Source: Peribacillus butanolivorans (lineage in GTDB: Bacteria; Bacillota; Bacilli; Bacillales; DSM-1321). From it: a stretch of DNA of 64,000 nt. The stretch's first letter is position 1; each line of letters starts with the position of its first letter. The notes beneath the pieces are model-generated. The model had not been told where the DNA came from. It did no database searches and saw only the letters and a program-made list of their open reading frames with translations. Positions 40,928 through 51,420 of the stretch are shown here, piece by piece. A program made the position numbers and the translations under genes. Where the stretch lies: the NCBI RefSeq assembly GCF_001273755.1, contig NZ_LGYA01000001.1, positions 3,659,683 to 3,723,682 on the forward strand, given 5' to 3'.

Positions 40928-40942
40928 CGAAATCTCCCCTTT

Positions 40943-43514
<2,572 letters not shown>

Positions 43515-43548
43515 TTATCCATTAGTTTTTTGTTTTTGTTTTTAGTCT

Positions 43549-44061
43549 TTAAACGATTGTTGCACTTTTTGCATGTGCTAATTGCATTCCACGTGGGAAT
43601 GCAGCTGTCCCTGTCCTTGCCAATTCCTTGATGCCATAAGGTTTGATTAGTTCAATAAAAGCTTCAATTTTGTCTGACTCCCCAGTGATTTGAACCGTCA
43701 GACTATCTTTACTCACATCTATTACAGATGCTCGGAAAGGTTCAATGACTGAATAAATTTCAGCACGGGTCTGGGTACTCACTAATATTTTAATGAGTGC
43801 CAGCTCCCTGGCCACAATCGATTGATTCGTAATATCATATACTTTTAAAACATCAATCTGCTTGTTTAATTGCTTTGTGATTTGTTCAATGACGTTTTCG
43901 TCATCAACATCGACCACGAAGGTCATCCTTGATATACCTTCCTGTTCGGATGGTCCGACAGTCATGCTTTCAATGTTATAGTTTCTTTTTGTGAACAGGT
44001 TCGTAATCCTATTAAGGACGCCTGGCCTGTTGTTCACAGTGAGGCTAAGAATTCCCTTCAT
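43549..44061 (-). CDS. ilvH: Acetolactate synthase regulatory subunit
   Basis: 170 residues. An N-terminal ACT domain (LSLTVNNRPGVLNRITNLFT, about 4-75) binds valine, and a C-terminal ferredoxin-like domain follows. It confers feedback control on IlvB. Gap to ilvB is 3 bp. Confidence 0.97.
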   Translation of the reverse strand: MKGILSLTVNNRPGVLNRITNLFTKRNYNIESMTVGPSEQEGISRMTFVVDVDDENVIEQITKQLNKQIDVLKVYDITNQSIVARELALIKILVSTQTRAEIYSVIEPFRASVIDVSKDSLTVQITGESDKIEAFIELIKPYGIKELARTGTAAFPRGMQLAHAKSATIV

Positions 44062-44064
44062 TGA

Positions 44065-45780
44065 TTAAACTCCTTCCATTTCATCAAGCCCTTTTCCTTG
44101 CGCTACCATCGGAAAGACATTTTCTTTTTGTTTAACACGGAAATCAATTAATACCGGTCCATCAATTGCTAGCGCTTCATCGAGGCAGTTGCTTGCTTCT
44201 TCTTCCGTAGTTACTTTGAATCCCGGAATTCCATAAGCATCAGCCAATTTCACGAAATCAGGGTGCGATTGGAAAATGCTGTGTGAAAAACGGTTATCAT
44301 GAAAGAGTTCCTGCCATTGTCTTACCATTCCAAGTGCTCCATTATTAACGATGATAATTTTGATTGGTAGATTCATTTCAGCAATAACCGAAAGTTCCTG
44401 AAGGCACATCTGGAAGCCACCATCTCCGGATATTGAAAGTACTGTCGCTTTCGGATCTGCAAGTTGCGCCCCGAGTGCGGAAGGTAATCCAAAGCCCATC
44501 GTGCCAAGTCCCCCGGAAGTGACCCAAGAATTTGGTTTGTTAAACGGATAGTATTGCGCTGCCCACATTTGATGCTGTCCAACATCCGTCGTAACAATGG
44601 CTTCTCCATTCGTTTTTTCATGAAGCATTTGGATGACTCGCTGAGGTTTCAGCACGCCTTCTTCCTGTGTATAACGCAATGGGAATTCTTCATTCCATTT
44701 AGTCAGCTGTGTGGTCCATTCTTTAATATCCGGCATTTTACCACTTTGCCCAATCAACTCGGTTAGGGCTTCTTTCGCACTGCCGACTACCGGAATCTTT
44801 GTTGGTACATTTTTGCCGATTTCTGCTGGATCAATATCGATATGGGCAACCGTTGCATGCTGTGCGAATTTTGCTAAATTCCCAGTCAATCGGTCATCGA
44901 ATCTGGCACCGATATTGATTAATAGATCACATTTTGATAACGCCATATTTGCTGCAAAACAGCCATGCATACCGCCCATTCCGATAAAAAGCGGATGGTC
45001 AGCCGGAAAGCCGCCAAGACCAAGTAGAGTGTGAACAACTGGAATTCCTTGCTGCTCGACGTATTCCTTTAATAGATGGGATGCCTTTGCATGCAGGACA
45101 CCTGCCCCAGCAAGAATGACCGGTCTTTTCGCTCCACTTACCGCTTCAACGAGCTTTCTAATTTGCAAATAATTCGGCTTCGTCGTCGGCTGATAACCAG
45201 GGAGATCCATTACAGGCTCATCATCCGTTGATACTCCTTCTAAAATGGCCATATCTTTCGGAATATCGATCAAAACTGGACCCGGTCGGCCGCTTGAAGC
45301 GATATAAAAAGCTTCTTTTATAATACGTGGGAGGTCTTCCGGCTTTCTTACTTGATAGTTGTGTTTTGTAATTGGGGTTGTAATCCCTAGTACATCAGCT
45401 TCTTGGAAAGCATCTGTACCAATTACACTAGTAGCAACCTGACCTGAAATAACAACAAGTGGTAAAGAGTCAATCATTGCATCCGCTAAACCGGTAACAA
45501 TGTTTGTTGCTCCTGGACCGGATGTGACTATGACCACCCCCGGCTTGCCGGTAATCCTGGCGTATCCTTCTGCTGCATGGATTGCGCCTTGCTCATGTCT
45601 TGTCAAAATATGAAAAAGCTCTGAACTGTATAGCTTGTCATAAATCGGCAATACAGAACCACCCGGATAACCAAAAATGACTTCAACATTTTCCTTTTTC
45701 AATGCATCCATCAGGAATTCGGCACCACTATATTGTGTCTTTCCACCTTTCCGATCAGCCACTACTGCTTTTTGTGTCAT
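44065..45780 (-). CDS. ilvB: Acetolactate synthase catalytic subunit
   Basis: 571 residues from ATG 45780 with GGAGG upstream; the in-frame extension upstream lies in the T-box leader and is not coding. The glutamate that activates ThDP is in [19 protein letters not shown], and the ThDP/Mg motif is [15 protein letters not shown] with [10 protein letters not shown]. It condenses pyruvate (or 2-oxobutyrate with pyruvate). First gene of the ilv-leu operon. Confidence 0.97.
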   Translation of the reverse strand: MTQKAVVADRKGGKTQYSGAEFLMDALKKENVEVIFGYPGGSVLPIYDKLYSSELFHILTRHEQGAIHAAEGYARITGKPGVVIVTSGPGATNIVTGLADAMIDSLPLVVISGQVATSVIGTDAFQEADVLGITTPITKHNYQVRKPEDLPRIIKEAFYIASSGRPGPVLIDIPKDMAILEGVSTDDEPVMDLPGYQPTTKPNYLQIRKLVEAVSGAKRPVILAGAGVLHAKASHLLKEYVEQQGIPVVHTLLGLGGFPADHPLFIGMGGMHGCFAANMALSKCDLLINIGARFDDRLTGNLAKFAQHATVAHIDIDPAEIGKNVPTKIPVVGSAKEALTELIGQSGKMPDIKEWTTQLTKWNEEFPLRYTQEEGVLKPQRVIQMLHEKTNGEAIVTTDVGQHQMWAAQYYPFNKPNSWVTSGGLGTMGFGLPSALGAQLADPKATVLSISGDGGFQMCLQELSVIAEMNLPIKIIIVNNGALGMVRQWQELFHDNRFSHSIFQSHPDFVKLADAYGIPGFKVTTEEEASNCLDEALAIDGPVLIDFRVKQKENVFPMVAQGKGLDEMEGV

Positions 45781-45845
45781 ACGTAAAGACCTCCTCCACT
45801 TTCTCACTTGATATTTTTTCTTAAAATTCGGAATTTTCTGCTTTT

Positions 45846-46200
45846 TTAGCATACAAAAAAGCCTCCCCACCCCAAATGTACTTGCACTCTGCAAGTTAAA
45901 GGGGTGAAAAGGCTTGATAAGCCACTCCACGGTACCACCCTTTTTCGCACGAACTTCCATGCGCACTTTGAATAGTCTACACTATTCTCTGTTTTGGTAA
46001 CGGGTACTGGTACGCACCCGTTCAGCTCTACTAGTCTGACGTTCAAGCCGAAACTCCAAGGTGAGTTCATCTTTCGGGACAATACCGGTTCTCAGCAACC
46101 CGGCTCTCTGTGAATGCCTTGTAAAAAGACTACTTATCCTCTTCAATGCTTTTCGCATAATTCATATTTTTAGAAACGCTTATGTTTGATGTCTTGTATT
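45846..46200 (-). promoter_or_regulatory. Leucine-type T-box riboswitch leader of the ilv-leu operon
   Basis: The T-box core AGGGTGGTACCGTGG lies at 45927-45941 (minus strand). A strong terminator (stem AAGCCT...CACCCC with GGGGTG...AGGCTT, then six Ts) is at 45850-45914. The specifier loop reads GAACTCACC with the codon CUC (leucine) at 46063-46065. An ACAGAGAG AG-box sits upstream. Uncharged tRNA-Leu should turn the operon on. Leader about 350-420 nt, as in B. subtilis. Confidence 0.95.
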
Positions 46201-46207
46201 TGTGATT

Positions 46208-46236
46208 ATCTTACTTGTATTTCGGGTACTAGTCAA
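46208..46236 (-). promoter_or_regulatory. Sigma-A promoter of the ilv-leu operon
   Basis: On the minus strand TTGACT (46231-46236) and TAAGAT (46208-46213) are spaced by 17 bp. The start would lie near 46200, at the head of the T-box leader. Confidence 0.75.
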
Positions 46237-46282
46237 CAGGTTTTTAAAGAATTTTTTGATAATTCTAAATTGCAAGTTTTAC

Positions 46283-46296
46283 TGTATACGCTTACA
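46283..46296. promoter_or_regulatory. cre-like CcpA operator upstream of ilvB
   Basis: TGTATACGCTTACA matches the catabolite-responsive consensus TGWAANCGNTNWCA at all but one fixed position. Its centre is about 90 bp upstream of the inferred start, similar to the activating CcpA site known for B. subtilis ilv-leu. Confidence 0.6.
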
Positions 46297-46571
46297 TACC
46301 TACTATTATCCCATTCTCTAAATAAATAAATTGTATTTATTTATTTTAAAAAATGTTAAATATTCTATATTTTCAAATTACAAATCAATTTAAAGATTTT
46401 TCTCAAGGACCTTCATAAAAGCAAATAACTTATTTCGCGAATTTTACCCAATATCCCTTTTTCCTGTAAATTATGTTTTTTCTGAAAGGCGATTACTGCT
46501 TTTTTTGTTTTCGCATAAAATCAAATTTCACATCATAACATCTGTTTTTAGTTTATTAGTATAAATACATA
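46297..46571. other. AT-rich intergenic region upstream of the ilv-leu promoter
   Basis: No open reading frame or RNA is apparent. The stretch is very AT-rich with A- and T-tracts. CodY or TnrA binding is possible by analogy with B. subtilis, but I see no convincing motif. Confidence 0.4.
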
Positions 46572-46638
46572 GAAAAAGGCTGAATACATAGGATAATGGA
46601 TGAATAATCATGTTCATCCTCCTCGTATCAGCCCTTTA
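46572..46638 (-). terminator. Terminator after the GNAT gene
   Basis: An outer stem (AAAGGCTGATAC-like with GTATCAGCCCTTT) encloses an inner hairpin GGATGA...TCATCC. A T-rich tract follows on the minus strand. Confidence 0.65.
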
Positions 46639-46639
46639 A

Positions 46640-46915
46640 TTATTTAGCTAAAACATCCTCGTAATCGGCATTTTTTTCAAATTGTTTTTGAACGAATGTA
46701 CATACCGGAACGACTTTTAGTTTTTCTTCACGTGCAAACTCAATTACCTTTTCAACAAGAGAATTACCTACCTTCTGCCCGCGAAGCTTGTCAGACACAA
46801 CAGTATGGTCCACCGTGATTTCATTATCACCTGATTTATAAAACGTAATTTCCGCCAATTTCTCGCCAGATTCCGCGACAAAAAAAGAACCTTCACCTTT
46901 TTGGATATCCACCAT
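46640..46915 (-). CDS. Small GNAT-fold acetyltransferase-like protein (YjdJ/NATD1 type)
   Basis: 91 residues. The core VDHTVVSDKLRGQKVGNSLV has the acetyl-CoA pyrophosphate loop RGQKVG of mini-GNATs, and the C-terminal VPVCTFVQKQFEKNADYEDV is the family signature. Substrate unknown. A strong AAAAGGAGG site precedes it. Apparently monocistronic. Confidence 0.88.
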   Translation of the reverse strand: MVDIQKGEGSFFVAESGEKLAEITFYKSGDNEITVDHTVVSDKLRGQKVGNSLVEKVIEFAREEKLKVVPVCTFVQKQFEKNADYEDVLAK

Positions 46916-46987
46916 TTTGATGACCTCCTTTTATATCCCTTTATCATATCTCACAAAATGAAAATTAAACAAATATTTAAAACTAAA

Positions 46988-48250
46988 TTAAGATTGAACC
47001 GTCCAAATCACATCTTTTTTTCGATAAACACTTAACACAATACCGAAAATAAAAGAATTCAACAACGTACCAGAAACTCCATAAGAGATAAAAGGGAGCG
47101 AAACACTAACAATCGGGAGAACCCCAAATGACATCCCCAAGTTGATGAATACCTGCATGGCAAACATAGCCAGGCCCCCGGAAATCAAAAGGGTTCCATA
47201 ATCATCCTTAATGTTCGTTAATATGAAAAACATTCGAAAGATACAAAGTAATAGAATTCCACTTAATAACAGAGCAAAGATCCAGCCCAATTCATAGGTC
47301 AACGAAGTCAGGATTAAGTCGGGAGATCCTTCTGGAAAATAGATTTCCACCTGCTGGGTACCGCCGAATAAACCAGCATTCCCAATAAGTTCTTTTACTC
47401 TCACATATAAATACTCCATTCCGCCCCCATACTTTTCAGGTGCAATGAATGAATAGATTCTCGCCAGTTGGTATTCTTTCAACGGAAACCTATAAAACGT
47501 TGCTGCAGCTATTCCGATCATCGCACTCGCAAAAAGGATCATTTTCTTTTTGTCCAAACGTGTTTTCAAAATCATTGTAGAAACCATAACGAAATAGATT
47601 ACGATGCTTGGCCAGTTAACAGCTCTGTATAATAAAAGCATTGGAAAAAAGAAAAGAAGTCCAACTAAGAACATATTGATTCTCTCATTCCGGAGAATTC
47701 CTGCCCATCCAAGGAGAAAAAGGGGAAGCGTTATTAAAATATCACTGTAAAAAAAGCCTAGATTTAGACTAGGCATTCCGTTAACCGTAGGCCCAAACTC
47801 TGATGTAAATAAAACCACCGAACAACCTAAACCATAAAATACCCATCCAAATTTAGACAATTTCGTATAATCCATAAACATGACTGCACCAGCAACACCT
47901 AAACCAAGAAGGCAGCCGACCAATTTAGCATAGAAAGAATAATAATAGGACTCTGAACTTAATACCAACAGTGGAATGAAACCAAGAGACATCACCAATA
48001 AAAATAAAGCTGTCAAACGCCAGTCTACTTTCGGCCTGTGCAACCGATTTAACTTTTGGCCGATTGTAATCGGGCTTCCCATCTGTTGAACGGACTTCAC
48101 TTCGGCCTCTTCTTCTGTGTACCCTTGTTTCTTTAGAGCCTCAGTTGACTGCTTCAGATGGAATTCTAATTCCGCTGTTACGAATCGCTTTGCCTCTTTG
48201 GAACAGATGAACTGTTTTACTTCATAAAGAAATTGTTCTTTTTTCATCAT
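46988..48250 (-). CDS. SEDS-family protein (FtsW/RodA/SpoVE type) with N-terminal HAAS-like domain
   Basis: 420 residues. The first 85 form a soluble helical region (FVTAELEFHLKQSTEALKKQ, EEEAEVKSVQQMGSP) resembling the HAAS/permease-prefix domain that often accompanies PadR regulators. About ten membrane segments follow. The SEDS signatures are FPEGSPDLILTSLTYELGWI, with the catalytic-type aspartate, and GVLPIVSVSLPFISYGVSG. Family members polymerise peptidoglycan glycan strands. The canonical H before TD is replaced by S (SPD). The second codon is also ATG and is better spaced (48247). It is 1 bp after the PadR gene in an ECF sigma-PadR-SEDS operon. Confidence 0.85.
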   Translation of the reverse strand: MMKKEQFLYEVKQFICSKEAKRFVTAELEFHLKQSTEALKKQGYTEEEAEVKSVQQMGSPITIGQKLNRLHRPKVDWRLTALFLLVMSLGFIPLLVLSSESYYYSFYAKLVGCLLGLGVAGAVMFMDYTKLSKFGWVFYGLGCSVVLFTSEFGPTVNGMPSLNLGFFYSDILITLPLFLLGWAGILRNERINMFLVGLLFFFPMLLLYRAVNWPSIVIYFVMVSTMILKTRLDKKKMILFASAMIGIAAATFYRFPLKEYQLARIYSFIAPEKYGGGMEYLYVRVKELIGNAGLFGGTQQVEIYFPEGSPDLILTSLTYELGWIFALLLSGILLLCIFRMFFILTNIKDDYGTLLISGGLAMFAMQVFINLGMSFGVLPIVSVSLPFISYGVSGTLLNSFIFGIVLSVYRKKDVIWTVQS

Positions 48251-48251
48251 T

Positions 48252-48659
48252 TCACCCCTCTAAAACCGTTTGTAAGATGTAAGAGCCTGCATTTTGTTTA
48301 GATTCTGACTTTGCGAGCATTCGGCGCCCTTTATTACTAAGGCAGTATGATTTCTTCTCCGTCTGTTCCCATTTGGCCTCAATGAAACCCCTCTGTTCCA
48401 AGTCATGCAGCATCGTATACAAAATTCCCTCCTGCTCGGTGAATTTTTCAATGCCCCGCCTTATTAAGGATGACATAATCTGATAACCGCTTTGTTCCTC
48501 CTGGAGAATTCGAAAAATGGCGATCATTACTTCCTCATCACTTTCCTTTGCCTGAACAAGTCGCTGTTTAATAGCCGTCTTTTGTTTGTCAGTAAACTTT
48601 ACATCAGCAAAAACAGTTCTTTTCATTGCACGTTTGAGCTGATTCAATTTATCTTCCAT
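48252..48659 (-). CDS. PadR-family regulator with N-terminal extension
   Basis: 135 residues. The winged helix covers about 43-120 (EVMIAIFRILQEEQSGYQIM, QEGILYTMLHDLEQRGFIEA, KKSYCLSNKGRRML), a PadR fold. The first 40 residues (MEDKLNQLKRAMKRTVFADV, then FTDKQKTAIKQRL) are an extra segment that looks like the N-terminal part of some Bacillus anti-sigma factors. It overlaps the upstream sigma gene by 11 bp. Probably controls or senses through the downstream HAAS-SEDS protein; this is inference. Confidence 0.85.
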   Translation of the reverse strand: MEDKLNQLKRAMKRTVFADVKFTDKQKTAIKQRLVQAKESDEEVMIAIFRILQEEQSGYQIMSSLIRRGIEKFTEQEGILYTMLHDLEQRGFIEAKWEQTEKKSYCLSNKGRRMLAKSESKQNAGSYILQTVLEG

Positions 48660-49194
48660 CGTTATCCCCCTCCAGCTTCTCTTTTAGCATCGCTTTCGCC
48701 CTCCGCATCCGGGTTTTTATTGTACCTTGGCTGATTCCCGTCATTTCGGAAATTTCTTTTATCGATAACTCTTGAAAATAAAATAAATAAATCACTTCCC
48801 TGTATTTTATCGGCAGATTCATCAGGGTATGAGAAAGCATTTGATCCTCATCAAGCTTAAGAATAGTTTCTTCCACACTCACTGTTGCCTGTGGCTCCAC
48901 CCGCTCATCCACGGTATATTCGATGTTCCGATGGTACCAGCTTTTCAAATAATCCTTACAGTGATTTATGGCAATCTTCCATAGCCATGTTCTCAACTTG
49001 GATTGCTTCTTATATGTAGGCAATGCTTTATAACACTTCACAAAAATCTCCTGCGTTAAATCTTCGGCAACAGTGAGATTTTTCACATATGAGTACACAA
49101 GCTGAAGAATATCCTGACCGTATACAGTCATAATCTCATCCAACCATATATCTTCTTCACCAGCCTCCAGATATTCTGTAAATAACTCCTCCAT
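48649..49194 (-). CDS. ECF-type RNA polymerase sigma factor
   Basis: 181 residues from ATG 49194, which is better spaced from AAAGG than the ATG 9 bp upstream. Region 2 is LQLVYSYVKNLTVAEDLTQE with IFVKCYKALPTYKKQSKLRT, and region 4 is NLPIKYREVIYLFYFQELSI with EISEMTGISQGTIKTRMRRA. It heads the operon with the PadR and SEDS genes. A candidate autoregulatory promoter lies just upstream. Confidence 0.92.
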   Translation of the reverse strand: MEELFTEYLEAGEEDIWLDEIMTVYGQDILQLVYSYVKNLTVAEDLTQEIFVKCYKALPTYKKQSKLRTWLWKIAINHCKDYLKSWYHRNIEYTVDERVEPQATVSVEETILKLDEDQMLSHTLMNLPIKYREVIYLFYFQELSIKEISEMTGISQGTIKTRMRRAKAMLKEKLEGDNDGR

Positions 49195-49222
49195 AACCCT
49201 CATCCTTTCTTTCTAATTTATA

Positions 49223-49249
49223 GACGATTGTCAACAGGTTAAAGTTTTC
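49223..49249 (-). promoter_or_regulatory. Candidate ECF-type autoregulatory promoter
   Basis: On the minus strand GAAAAC (49244-49249) and CGTC (49223-49226) are spaced by 17 bp, resembling the AAC...CGTC pattern of B. subtilis sigma-X/W promoters. A TTGACA at about 49228-49233 in the same stretch may instead mark a sigma-A promoter. Confidence 0.4.
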
Positions 49250-49325
49250 TTAATTTACCCTTTATAATCAATGGAAGGATTCTTTCCATATTTATGTAAG
49301 GATAAGTATATAATAGGAAGAAACA

Positions 49326-49356
49326 AAAAAAACTGCCCTATACTGGATAGGACAGA
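49326..49356 (-). terminator. Terminator of the DUF202 gene
   Basis: Stem CTGCCCTAT/GATAGGACAG followed on the minus strand by an eight-T run, immediately past the stop. Confidence 0.8.
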
Positions 49357-49359
49357 ATG

Positions 49360-49719
49360 TTAAAATTTTATAAAAAGAAAATATAAAATAATCATCAATA
49401 ACATAATCACCATAAAGACCGCAATGAGAATTACCTGCACACTAGAGGGTGTGAACGTCTCCTCGTTAATTTGTCGCTTCTTCTGCAAATAACCGAAAGT
49501 TGCCAATACAGTAATCACTAAACCCAAAGTACAAGTAAACATCCCCAACACAATACTAATCAAATCAATCCGGTCGTCCCGATACTTGCCAATCGTAAAA
49601 TGCAAACTCGTGGTTAAAAAACCAACCCCTACAATCGCAATCACCGTTCTGATCCATGCCAAAAAGGTGCGTTCATTGGCCAAATGCTGCTGTGCATACT
49701 TTAATTGATTTTTTTCCAT
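49360..49719 (-). CDS. DUF202 (YidH-type) membrane protein
   Basis: 119 residues. The N terminus QQHLANERTFLAWIRTVIAI is the DUF202 signature, followed by three membrane segments. No function is established for this family. It stands alone between the sigma operon and a small membrane protein gene. Confidence 0.88.
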   Translation of the reverse strand: MEKNQLKYAQQHLANERTFLAWIRTVIAIVGVGFLTTSLHFTIGKYRDDRIDLISIVLGMFTCTLGLVITVLATFGYLQKKRQINEETFTPSSVQVILIAVFMVIMLLMIILYFLFIKF

Positions 49720-49896
49720 ATCATCACCTTAGCTTGAATGTTTTATGAATAAATCATATCACAGTGATTGCTTTTTCACATTGACACAGGAGGTAATAAA
49801 GAAAATCATATACCCTTTAATAAAAACAGACTGATACACCAAAGACCCTCGATTATTTCTAATACCCCTGGTATACCCTCCTTTTTATTTATTATT

Positions 49897-50070
49897 TTAT
49901 CTCTTAAGGAGCGAAAAGGCTCTAAACATAGATCCGACAAACATAAGCCCCGCACCACCAAGTAATAAATATATACATAGTGTTTTATCAATAACATTCA
50001 AAGGATAAAGCAAGGCACCCAGTGCGAAAAAAGCCCCTATTCCTGTTATAATCCATCCCAATTTTTTCAT
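49897..50070 (-). CDS. Small two-helix membrane protein, 57 residues
   Basis: ATG at 50070, 6 nt after AGGAG, reads MKKLGWIITGIGAFFALGAL and then LYPLNVIDKT and LCIYLLLGGAGLMFVGSMFR, ending FSLLKR. There are two glycine-rich membrane helices with a short polar loop. The strong ribosome binding site and protein-like composition support a true gene. Function unknown. It reads in a different frame from a longer but unlikely overlapping frame. Confidence 0.7.
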   Translation of the reverse strand: MKKLGWIITGIGAFFALGALLYPLNVIDKTLCIYLLLGGAGLMFVGSMFRAFSLLKR

Positions 50071-50263
50071 GCGCAACTCCTAAAAGTTAATTATTTAGTG
50101 AAGCTCCTCTAAGGGTCTCACTATCTATTGCAAAAACTACTCTGTCTTATTCCCATAATAATAGCTTAAACCATTTAAAAACTTACAACAAGTACGAGCT
50201 TATAATTATCTTTCTAAAGGGTTTATTTAAAATTAACTAGAACTAAGAATCTCTCTATACGAA
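50071..50263. other. Intergenic region, no gene seen
   Basis: AT-rich sequence upstream of the small membrane protein gene, presumably holding its promoter. No RNA or ORF can be supported. Confidence 0.4.
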
Positions 50264-50337
50264 AAAAGGAACCATAACTGGTTCCTTCAGACTGTATACA
50301 AACTCGATGAAAATCGAGTTAGTCTACAGTTTTTTTG
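50264..50337 (+). terminator. Two consecutive hairpins with T-run, oriented on the plus strand
   Basis: First GGAACCATAACTGGTTCC (50269-50286). Then a long stem CTGTATACAAACTCGAT / ATCGAGTTAGTCTACAG with a GAAA loop (about 50291-50329), directly followed by seven Ts. This is a strong plus-strand terminator, but no plus-strand gene precedes it, so it may belong to a mobile repeat or an unseen small RNA. Confidence 0.55.
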
Positions 50338-50358
50338 AGGGTTTGTAAAAATTCGAAC

Positions 50359-50487
50359 GTTGATTTCCACTCCAGGCACTCGCTTTCCGCGGGCGGTCAG
50401 GGAGCCTCCTCGGCGCCTTTGCGCCTGTGGTGTCTCCCTTGGACACGCTTTTCCCGCAGGAGTCTCGCACCTCCCGTTCCAATCAAC
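50359..50487. repeat. GC-rich 129-bp dispersed repeat element with GTTGATT/AATCAAC ends
   Basis: The element starts GTTGATTTCCACTCCAGGCA and ends CGTTCCAATCAAC. It is far richer in GC than its surroundings and folds internally: AGGGAG pairs with CTCCCT around a GGCGC/GCGCC hairpin. From memory this sequence type recurs many times in intergenic regions of Bacillaceae genomes, but copy number cannot be checked here. No transposase or convincing ORF inside. Confidence 0.7.
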
Positions 50488-50592
50488 TTTGTTTTAACAA
50501 TTAGAAATAAACACTTTTGCCTACAGTCTTTTTTGTTTTAATAACTGAAGGAACCATATCTGGTTACTTAAATTGAACGTATTCATATTTTG

Positions 50593-50871
50593 TCAGACAT
50601 CCTTTTTATCCTTTTCCATGAATTCCTTTATCTTTCTTTCTTCCCATTCCGATCCGAAGTTACCATCTGCAAAAGTTGTTATACCGTGTACCAGAACTCC
50701 AATTCCCCATCCTCCAAGTGGATAGAGGAACCACCAATAACTAGTATCCGTTATTAGGTTCATAACAAAAAGCATAGCATTAACCAAGAAATACACCGTT
50801 AGATGAATGTAGAATGCCTTAAGGTTCTCCACCCTCTTTTTCGCTCTTAAATATTTATCTTCATTTCCCAT
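50593..50871 (-). CDS. 2TM-domain membrane protein
   Basis: 92 residues. KYLRAKKRVENLKAFYIHLT, then two membrane helices with YWWFLYPLGGWGIGVLVHGI and a charged C-terminal FGSEWEERKIKEFMEKDKKD: the 2TM family pattern, sometimes found fused to histidine kinases. Stand-alone here. Function unknown. Confidence 0.85.
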   Translation of the reverse strand: MGNEDKYLRAKKRVENLKAFYIHLTVYFLVNAMLFVMNLITDTSYWWFLYPLGGWGIGVLVHGITTFADGNFGSEWEERKIKEFMEKDKKDV

Positions 50872-51045
50872 TCCCTCGCCCCCTTATCGTAAACACTTAA
50901 ATATATTATTCTCCACATCAATAATACCTTATTTACCCAATTTTTATTACAAAAAGGAGACGATGTGCATCCTATGATGGAATGCCGGGAATTCGGTTAA
51001 TAATCGAAGATTGTTTATCTCCTATCTTTGTAAATCCAATACACT

Positions 51046-51402
51046 TCAGCTGGATTTTACCCTATTGTATCCTCTTTCTTCATATGGCTGTATTTTCTCC
51101 AACCATGCTTCCTCAAGTTTTTTCAATTCGCGTTTGGCATCAAAATATCCTGTTTCTTTCGGTTTTAGAACCTCTAGCACCTCAAAAGAAAAGACGTCTT
51201 TCCCATATTGATTCCACTCATCTTGCAGCATTTTATTAGTACTTGTTCCCATTTCCAATTCAAATTGTTTACCCTTTAATGTCTTTAGATTCCTAGTGCT
51301 CCCTATAAATACTTTATTATTTATCGTGTTTTTTATTTGGTAAACTCCCGCTTCAACTTTTGTTTCCTTATATAATTGCTTCAATTCTTTTTTTCGATCC
51401 AT
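51046..51402 (-). CDS. GIY-YIG nuclease-like protein
   Basis: 118 residues from ATG 51402, 8 nt after GGAGG. GVYQIKNTINNKVFIGSTRN carries the GIY-YIG signature as GVY...FIG, with the catalytic-type arginine in STRNLKTLKGKQFELEMG and a conserved glutamate in KLEEAWLEKIQPYEERGYN. It starts 18 bp after the end of the DUF2087 gene and is surely co-transcribed with it. The role is unknown; a regulatory partner is possible. Confidence 0.82.
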   Translation of the reverse strand: MDRKKELKQLYKETKVEAGVYQIKNTINNKVFIGSTRNLKTLKGKQFELEMGTSTNKMLQDEWNQYGKDVFSFEVLEVLKPKETGYFDAKRELKKLEEAWLEKIQPYEERGYNRVKSS

Positions 51403-51420
51403 CTTCATTGCCTCCATTCG

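Noticed and set aside
45781..46082. ORFs upstream of ilvB
   Set aside because: They translate the T-box leader and its terminator, which explain the sequence.
49806..49997. 63-codon frame overlapping the small membrane protein
   Set aside because: Frame-shifted relative to the 57-codon gene, without a ribosome binding site and less protein-like.
50335..50541. ORF across the GC-rich repeat element
   Set aside because: The frame follows the structured repeat, has no ribosome binding site and has arginine/serine-rich content typical of non-coding GC-rich DNA.
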